A stretch of DNA of 64,000 nt, from the NCBI RefSeq assembly GCF_002305855.1, contig NZ_CP022163.1, forward strand, positions 62,292-126,291, read 5' to 3'. Below are positions 59,547-64,000 of the stretch, in pieces (the stretch's first letter is position 1; each line of letters begins with the position of its first letter). The stretch is from Melittangium boletus DSM 14713. Its GTDB lineage: Bacteria > Myxococcota > Myxococcia > Myxococcales > Myxococcaceae. Made by a program: the position numbers and the translations under genes. The notes under the pieces are model-generated. The model saw only the letters and a list, made by a program, of their open reading frames with translations, had not been told where the DNA came from and ran no database searches.

Positions 59547-62111
59547 ATGGCCGACGTCGCCCTTCCCATCGATCCGCTCCTGCCGCAGCTCGTCACCACG
59601 CTGCGCGCCTCGTCCTCGCTCGTGCTGGAGGCCCCTCCGGGCGCCGGCAAGACGACTCGCGTGCCTCGCGCCCTGCTCGAGGCGGGCATCGGTCAGGGCA
59701 AGGAGATCGTCGTCCTGCAACCCCGGCGTCTGCCCACCCGGCTCGCGGCCAACCGCGTGTCCGAGGAGATCGGCGAGCGCGTGGGCGACACCGTCGGCTA
59801 CCAGGTGCGCTTCGAGGACGTGCGCGGCCCCAAGACCCGGCTGTCCTTCGTCACCGAGGGCGTGCTCGGCCGCCGCCTGCTGTCCGACCCCACCCTGCGC
59901 GACGTCTCCGTGGTCGTCCTCGACGAGTTCCACGAGCGCCACCTGTCCGCGGACATCTCGCTCGCCCTGCTCCGCCGACTCCAGCAGGGCCCCCGCCCCG
60001 ACCTGAAGATCGTGGTGATGTCCGCCACGCTCGAGGCCGCCCCCATCAGCGCCTACCTCGGCGGGTGCCCCACCCTGCGCTCCGAGGGCCGCCGCTTCGA
60101 CGTGAGCGTCGAGTACCTGCCCACCCCCGACGAGCGCTACCTCGATGCCCAGGTGCTCTCCGGTATCAAGCGGCTGCATGCCAATGGCCTCGATGGCGAC
60201 GTGCTCGTGTTCCTCCCTGGCGCGGGTGAAATCCGCCGGGCCCGGGACGCCTGCGCCGAGTTCGCCGAGCGCCATGACATCGAGCTCCTGCCGCTGCATG
60301 GCGACCTGAGTCCCGCCGAGCAGGATCGCGCCGTGCGCCGGAGTTCGCGCCGGAAGATCATCCTCTCCACCAACGTGGCGGAGACCTCCGTCACCATCGA
60401 TGGCGTCGCCGCCGTCATCGACAGCGGACTCGCGCGGGTGGCCTCGCACTCCCCCTGGTCCGGACTGCCCATCCTCAAGCTCGCCAAGGTGAGCCGGGCC
60501 AGCGCCACCCAGCGCGCGGGCCGCGCCGGCCGTACCCGCTCCGGCCACTGTCTGCGCCTGTACACCCAGCACGACTTCGACGGCCGCCCCGAGCAGGATG
60601 CCCCGGAAATCCGCCGCATGGACCTGGCGGAGACGGTGCTCTCCCTGCGCGCCTCCGGCATCCGCGATCTGGGCGCCTTCCCCTTCTTCGAGCCCCCACC
60701 GGCCGCCTCACTCGAGGCCGCGGAGAACCTGCTGCGCCGCCTGGGCGCCGTGACTCCGGACGGTAAGGTGACGGACGTGGGCCAGCGGCTCCTGCGCTTT
60801 CCCCTCCACCCGCGACAGGCCCGGATCATCGTCGAGGGCGAACGGCGGGGCGTGGGCGCGGACGCGGCCCTGTTGGCCTCGCTCGTGGGCGAGCGCGACA
60901 TCCGCCGGGAGGCACGCACCCAGATGTCGGGTCCCGGCCGGGCCGCCCATGTCGTCGCGGGGCCCTCGGACCTGCTGGAACTGCTCGAACGCTTCCGCCA
61001 GGCCGAGCGCGCCCAGTTCTCCTCCGGCCGCGTGCAGTCCCTGTCCCTGGAGCCCGGCGCCGTGCAGGCCGTGGACCGGGTGCAGCGCCAGCTGCGGCGC
61101 GCCGTGCGGGAACAGGCCTCGAAGCCCGCGACCCCCGAGGCCATGGAGCAGGCGCTGATGCTCAGCGTGCTCGCCGGCTATCCGGACCGGGTCGCCCGGC
61201 GCCGCAAGCCCCGCGCGCCCGACCTGCTGCTCTTCGGCGGCGGCACCGCGCAGCTGTCCGAGACCAGCGCCGTCCAGGAACCCGAGTTGATGGTCGCCGT
61301 GGACATCGAGGAGCGTCCGGGCCGGGGAGTCATCGTGCGGCTCGCCAGCGCCGTGGAGCCCGAATGGCTCCTGGATCTGTACCCCGACGCCCTGGAGGAG
61401 CTGGACACCTTGCAGTGGAACGCCGAGGCCCGGCGCGTCGAGCGCATCACCCGCCTGGCCTACGGCAACCTCGTCCTCGAGGAGACCCGGGCGCCCGCGC
61501 CTCCCTCGGAGGAGGCCGCGCGCGTCCTGGTGGAGCAGGCGCTCGCCGCCGGTCCCGGACGCTTCGCCGACCCCGAGGCCCTGCAGAACTGGCGCACCCG
61601 CGTGGCCCTGCTCGCGCAGTCCTTCCCCGAGGCGGGCTTTCCCACCGTGGACGAGCCGTTCATGCGCGACGCGCTCGCGTCCCTGTGCACCGGAGCCCGG
61701 AGCTTCGCGGACCTGGAAGGCGTGTCCCTGCTCGACGCGCTCCAGGCCCGGCTCACCAAGGAACAGGCCCGGCTGCTCGCCCAGCACACCCCGGAGAAGG
61801 TCTCCCTGCCCGGAGGGCGTCAGGCCAAGGTCAACTACGAGCCGGGCAAGCCGCCCTGGGTCGAATCCCGGCTCCAGGACTTCTTCGGCATGGTGCAAGG
61901 GCCCAGTGTGTGCGCCGGACGCGTCCCGCTCGTGCTGCATCTGCTCGCACCCAACATGCGCGCCGTCCAGGTGACCACGGACCTCGCCGGGTTCTGGGAG
62001 CGGCACTACCCCGCGCTGCGCAAGGAGCTGTGCCGCAAGTACCCCCGGCACAGCTGGCCCGAGGAGCCGCGCCACGCGCAGACGCCCGCCGAGCGCGGCC
62101 GGAGGATCTGA
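59547..62111 (+). CDS. hrpB: ATP-dependent helicase HrpB
   Basis: An 854-residue DEAH/DEFH-box helicase. Walker A APPGAGKTTR with Lys35; Walker B box DEFH at 126-129 (VVLDEFHERH); motif III VMSATLE; motif VI QRAGRAGRTRSGHCLRLYT; and the HrpB C-terminal domain with GGRQAKVNYEPGKPPWVESR and LQDFFGMVQGPSVCAGRVPL. HrpB proteins are DExH-type RNA helicases of unknown cellular role. Length and order are typical. ATG 59547. It converges with the GNAT gene, 12 bases apart. Confidence 0.94.
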   Translation: MADVALPIDPLLPQLVTTLRASSSLVLEAPPGAGKTTRVPRALLEAGIGQGKEIVVLQPRRLPTRLAANRVSEEIGERVGDTVGYQVRFEDVRGPKTRLSFVTEGVLGRRLLSDPTLRDVSVVVLDEFHERHLSADISLALLRRLQQGPRPDLKIVVMSATLEAAPISAYLGGCPTLRSEGRRFDVSVEYLPTPDERYLDAQVLSGIKRLHANGLDGDVLVFLPGAGEIRRARDACAEFAERHDIELLPLHGDLSPAEQDRAVRRSSRRKIILSTNVAETSVTIDGVAAVIDSGLARVASHSPWSGLPILKLAKVSRASATQRAGRAGRTRSGHCLRLYTQHDFDGRPEQDAPEIRRMDLAETVLSLRASGIRDLGAFPFFEPPPAASLEAAENLLRRLGAVTPDGKVTDVGQRLLRFPLHPRQARIIVEGERRGVGADAALLASLVGERDIRREARTQMSGPGRAAHVVAGPSDLLELLERFRQAERAQFSSGRVQSLSLEPGAVQAVDRVQRQLRRAVREQASKPATPEAMEQALMLSVLAGYPDRVARRRKPRAPDLLLFGGGTAQLSETSAVQEPELMVAVDIEERPGRGVIVRLASAVEPEWLLDLYPDALEELDTLQWNAEARRVERITRLAYGNLVLEETRAPAPPSEEAARVLVEQALAAGPGRFADPEALQNWRTRVALLAQSFPEAGFPTVDEPFMRDALASLCTGARSFADLEGVSLLDALQARLTKEQARLLAQHTPEKVSLPGGRQAKVNYEPGKPPWVESRLQDFFGMVQGPSVCAGRVPLVLHLLAPNMRAVQVTTDLAGFWERHYPALRKELCRKYPRHSWPEEPRHAQTPAERGRRI

Positions 62112-62123
62112 CCCACCGCGGAA

Positions 62124-62597
62124 TCAGAACCGCTTGCGCATCTCCAGGTGGTCGATGCCCGCTTCATCGAACACCTCGCCCACCGGCGCGTAGCCCATCT
62201 TCTTGTAGAACTCGAGCGCGTAGAGCTGCGAGTGCAGCACGACGCCGTCGACCCTGCGGTCACGCGCCTCCTGCTCCAGCGCTTCCAACAACCGGGCGCC
62301 CACGCGCGCCTTGCGGTGCGCCTTGAGCACCGCCATGCGGCCAATCTGCGCCCACCGCCCCGTCTCACCGGGAGGAGGCTCTGGCAGCATCACCAGGCGT
62401 CCCGTTCCAATGGCGTGTCCGCCCTGGAACGCCAGGACGTGGTAGGCCTTCGCGTCCTCGTCATCCCGCTCGATGCCCTCGGGGACGTGCTGCTCCTCGA
62501 TGAACACGACCTCGCGGATGGCGAGCGACTGAAACAGCTCAGCTTCGGTACGAATCTGGGCGATGGTAACCGGCTGGGGGTTGTCCGGGTTCGGCAT
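62124..62597 (-). CDS. GNAT-family N-acetyltransferase (ElaA-like)
   Basis: A 157-residue acetyltransferase using acetyl-CoA. The GNAT core is visible: VVFIEEQHVPEGIERDDEDA, GRMAVLKAHRKARVGARLLE (the pyrophosphate-binding R/Q-x2-G/A loop reads RKARVGA) and LHSQLYALEFYKKMGYAPVG. This arrangement is like ElaA and related proteins. The ATG at 62597 is chosen because it precedes the first strand (VTIAQIRTEAEL). Substrate unknown. Confidence 0.8.
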   Translation of the reverse strand: MPNPDNPQPVTIAQIRTEAELFQSLAIREVVFIEEQHVPEGIERDDEDAKAYHVLAFQGGHAIGTGRLVMLPEPPPGETGRWAQIGRMAVLKAHRKARVGARLLEALEQEARDRRVDGVVLHSQLYALEFYKKMGYAPVGEVFDEAGIDHLEMRKRF

Positions 62598-62751
62598 GTC
62601 GCCGGGCAAGGTACACAAAACCCGGCGGCGCAGACAGGTGAAAAGGCGGCGTGACACGGGAAGTTTCCGGACAGCCGAGGGACCCGCCCCCGTTCCGCCC
62701 GCCCGCCTTCCTCCCGTGAGCCCAGGGCCGCTCGTGGTACCCTCGGACGTG

Positions 62752-63828
62752 ATGCGATCCTCCCTCCTCGCACTCGTCCTCGGACTCACCGCTCTTCCCG
62801 CCGCCGCCCAACCGGAGGTCATCTTCGGCTCCGGACAGGACGTGCCCAACATCAAGGAGGAGGACTTCGACCGCCGCTTCCTCAAGACGGGCTTCTACCA
62901 GGGCCTGACCCAGGGGACGAACGATCCCAACTGCGCCCTGCTGCTCGGCGGCATGCTCACGCTGCTCGGGGAAACAGCCCCGATGCTGCACAAGCGGGAC
63001 GAGAACTTCTTCCTGGACCCGCAGCTCGTCCAGGCGCTCAACACCCAGCTCAGCTCCCCTCGCTTCCAGGCCCAGCCGTACTTCGTGGCCATGGTGCGGC
63101 GCGTGCTCATCGATCACAAGCTGCCCGCGAGCTGGTTCCAGACCGCCTCCACCCTGGGCCCACTGGTGCTCACCATCGACGTGGGCAAGCTGCGCTTCCT
63201 GTCCGAGGGCCTCCAGCCCATCGACAGCTTCTTCCTCACCCTGCCCACGCTGCGCGAGCGCTATGAAATCGAGGTGCGCCGCGCCAACGCCACCACCGCG
63301 CGCTCCGCCGAGAAGGCGTTCCGCGAGAACTACCTCGACAAGCAGGTGGCCTTCGGCAACGTGGAGCTGCTCGACGTGGCGGTGGAGCAGCCCAAGAAGC
63401 CCAAGAAGCGCAAGGGCCAGCCCGTCATCCTCGAGGAGGACACGCCCCCCACCGCCGTGGCCCGCATCGTGTGGTACCCGCCGGATCCCAACGCCGGGCA
63501 GCTCGAGATCTTCGGCGCGAAAAAGCGCCCCGAGGTGCGCATCACCGCGCGGCTCGCCCCCCAGCAGTACCTGGACCTGAGCCGCATTCCCAAGGGGGCC
63601 CGGTTGATGGTGCGCGGGCGCTTCTGGGCCTTCACCAAGGCCGTGGACGAGGTGGAACTGCGCGATGCGCTCATCTTCCAGGACCGCGACTGGAGCCAGG
63701 GCAATACCCTGGTGGACCCCAACGCCGTGGCCCAGTGCCGCTTCGCGGTGAATGATCTGATGGGCGCGGCTCCCGTCCAGCAGGGCGCCTTCGGACAACC
63801 GGGGGCCTTCGGCCAGCCGCGCCGCTAG
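62752..63828 (+). CDS. Uncharacterised secreted protein
   Basis: A 358-residue exported protein starting MRSSLLALVLGLTALPAAAQ. It has an apparently alpha/beta body with segments such as VEQPKKPKKRKGQPVILEED (a basic linker), FLTLPTLRERYEIEVRRANA and RGRFWAFTKAVDEVELRDAL, and ends with a short repeat GAFGQPGAFGQP at about 63787-63822. No recognised family. The start is the ATG at 62752; it diverges from the GNAT gene by 154 bases. Periplasmic or surface role inferred. Confidence 0.6.
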   Translation: MRSSLLALVLGLTALPAAAQPEVIFGSGQDVPNIKEEDFDRRFLKTGFYQGLTQGTNDPNCALLLGGMLTLLGETAPMLHKRDENFFLDPQLVQALNTQLSSPRFQAQPYFVAMVRRVLIDHKLPASWFQTASTLGPLVLTIDVGKLRFLSEGLQPIDSFFLTLPTLRERYEIEVRRANATTARSAEKAFRENYLDKQVAFGNVELLDVAVEQPKKPKKRKGQPVILEEDTPPTAVARIVWYPPDPNAGQLEIFGAKKRPEVRITARLAPQQYLDLSRIPKGARLMVRGRFWAFTKAVDEVELRDALIFQDRDWSQGNTLVDPNAVAQCRFAVNDLMGAAPVQQGAFGQPGAFGQPRR

Positions 63829-64000
63829 GTTCACGAGCCCCACGGGCGTCCCGGCAGCGAGCCTCCCGTCCGAGGGGGGAGAGCGCCGCCGGGAGCAGCC
63901 CACCCAGAAGCCCCTGGCACGAGCCGTGCTCCCACGCGGGGAAAATCCCAACGCCGCGAGGGAGCATGAAGATCGAGGGTCGTCCCGAGGCAGTCCCCAC
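63829..64000. other. Terminal intergenic stretch, nothing recognised
   Basis: 172 bases to the window edge with no convincing gene, hairpin with T-run or tRNA; open frames here look like shadows. It may contain the promoter of a gene beyond the window. Confidence 0.4.

Noticed and set aside
57024..60572. Open frame of about 1180 codons on the minus strand
   Set aside because: Lies opposite the HEAT, HAD, unknown and hrpB genes; Gly- and Glu-rich shadow without start signals.

Overview
The window is a high-GC, gene-dense chromosomal segment from a fruiting, gliding myxobacterium (Myxococcota, most likely Cystobacterineae). The evidence is combined: a FruA-type developmental response regulator, a CglB-type adhesin lipoprotein with a von Willebrand A domain, a Tgl-type TPR lipoprotein, a Tad-like secretion locus of the prey-killing (Kil) layout, a PilY1/minor-pilin cluster, and a near-consensus sigma-54 promoter. 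From memory, cglB, the tuf-rpoBC block, the kil locus and fruA lie in the same relative order in Myxococcus xanthus, so the window looks like conserved backbone. The genus cannot be fixed from this alone.

Layout. 1-2.3 kb: the 3' part of a molybdate-type ABC ATPase (modC), a degenerate receiver protein and a WecG/TagA-type glycosyltransferase. 2.4-5.3 kb: fruA, a 468-bp divergent regulatory gap, then RDD and SpoIIM-family membrane proteins. 5.5-11.6 kb: pilY1-pilV-pilW-pilX, type IV pilus priming and tip components. 11.6-18.6 kb: a zinc-ribbon J-domain protein, proC, a DivIVA-like protein, a membrane-anchored gluzincin peptidase, a small unknown gene behind a sigma-54 promoter, and polA with a decayed proofreading site. 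18.7-29.3 kb: a Tad/Kil-type locus on the minus strand: FHA-TPR protein, FHA-CpaF ATPase, CpaC secretin, CpaA prepilin peptidase, FHA protein and two beta-propeller lipoproteins, divided by strong hairpins.

29.4-37.9 kb (all minus strand): glyQS, a PfkB kinase, recO, a RodZ-like HTH membrane protein, tgl, two uncharacterised genes, a lytic transglycosylase and a phasin-like protein. 38-52.8 kb: one large expression block in the order found in E. coli: tRNA-Thr, tRNA-Tyr, tRNA-Gly, tRNA-Thr, tuf, rpmG, tRNA-Trp, secE, nusG, rplK, rplA, rplJ, rplL, rpoB, rpoC. Promoters with GC-rich discriminators, an rplJ leader with L10-binding-like sequence, an rplL-rpoB attenuator, two internal terminator-like hairpins and an intrinsic terminator after rpoC can be read in it. 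52.8-64 kb: rlmB, a small secreted protein, a RimK-like ligase, cglB, a DsrE-like protein, a HEAT-repeat protein, a HAD phosphatase, an uncharacterised protein, hrpB, a GNAT acetyltransferase and a secreted unknown.

Together the segment joins core information processing with three cell-surface systems central to the myxobacterial way of life: social motility by type IV pili (Tgl, PilY1 and minor pilins), adventurous gliding (CglB) and a Tad-like contact-dependent killing machine, with the developmental regulator FruA close by. No CRISPR array, insertion sequence, rRNA gene or prophage was seen.
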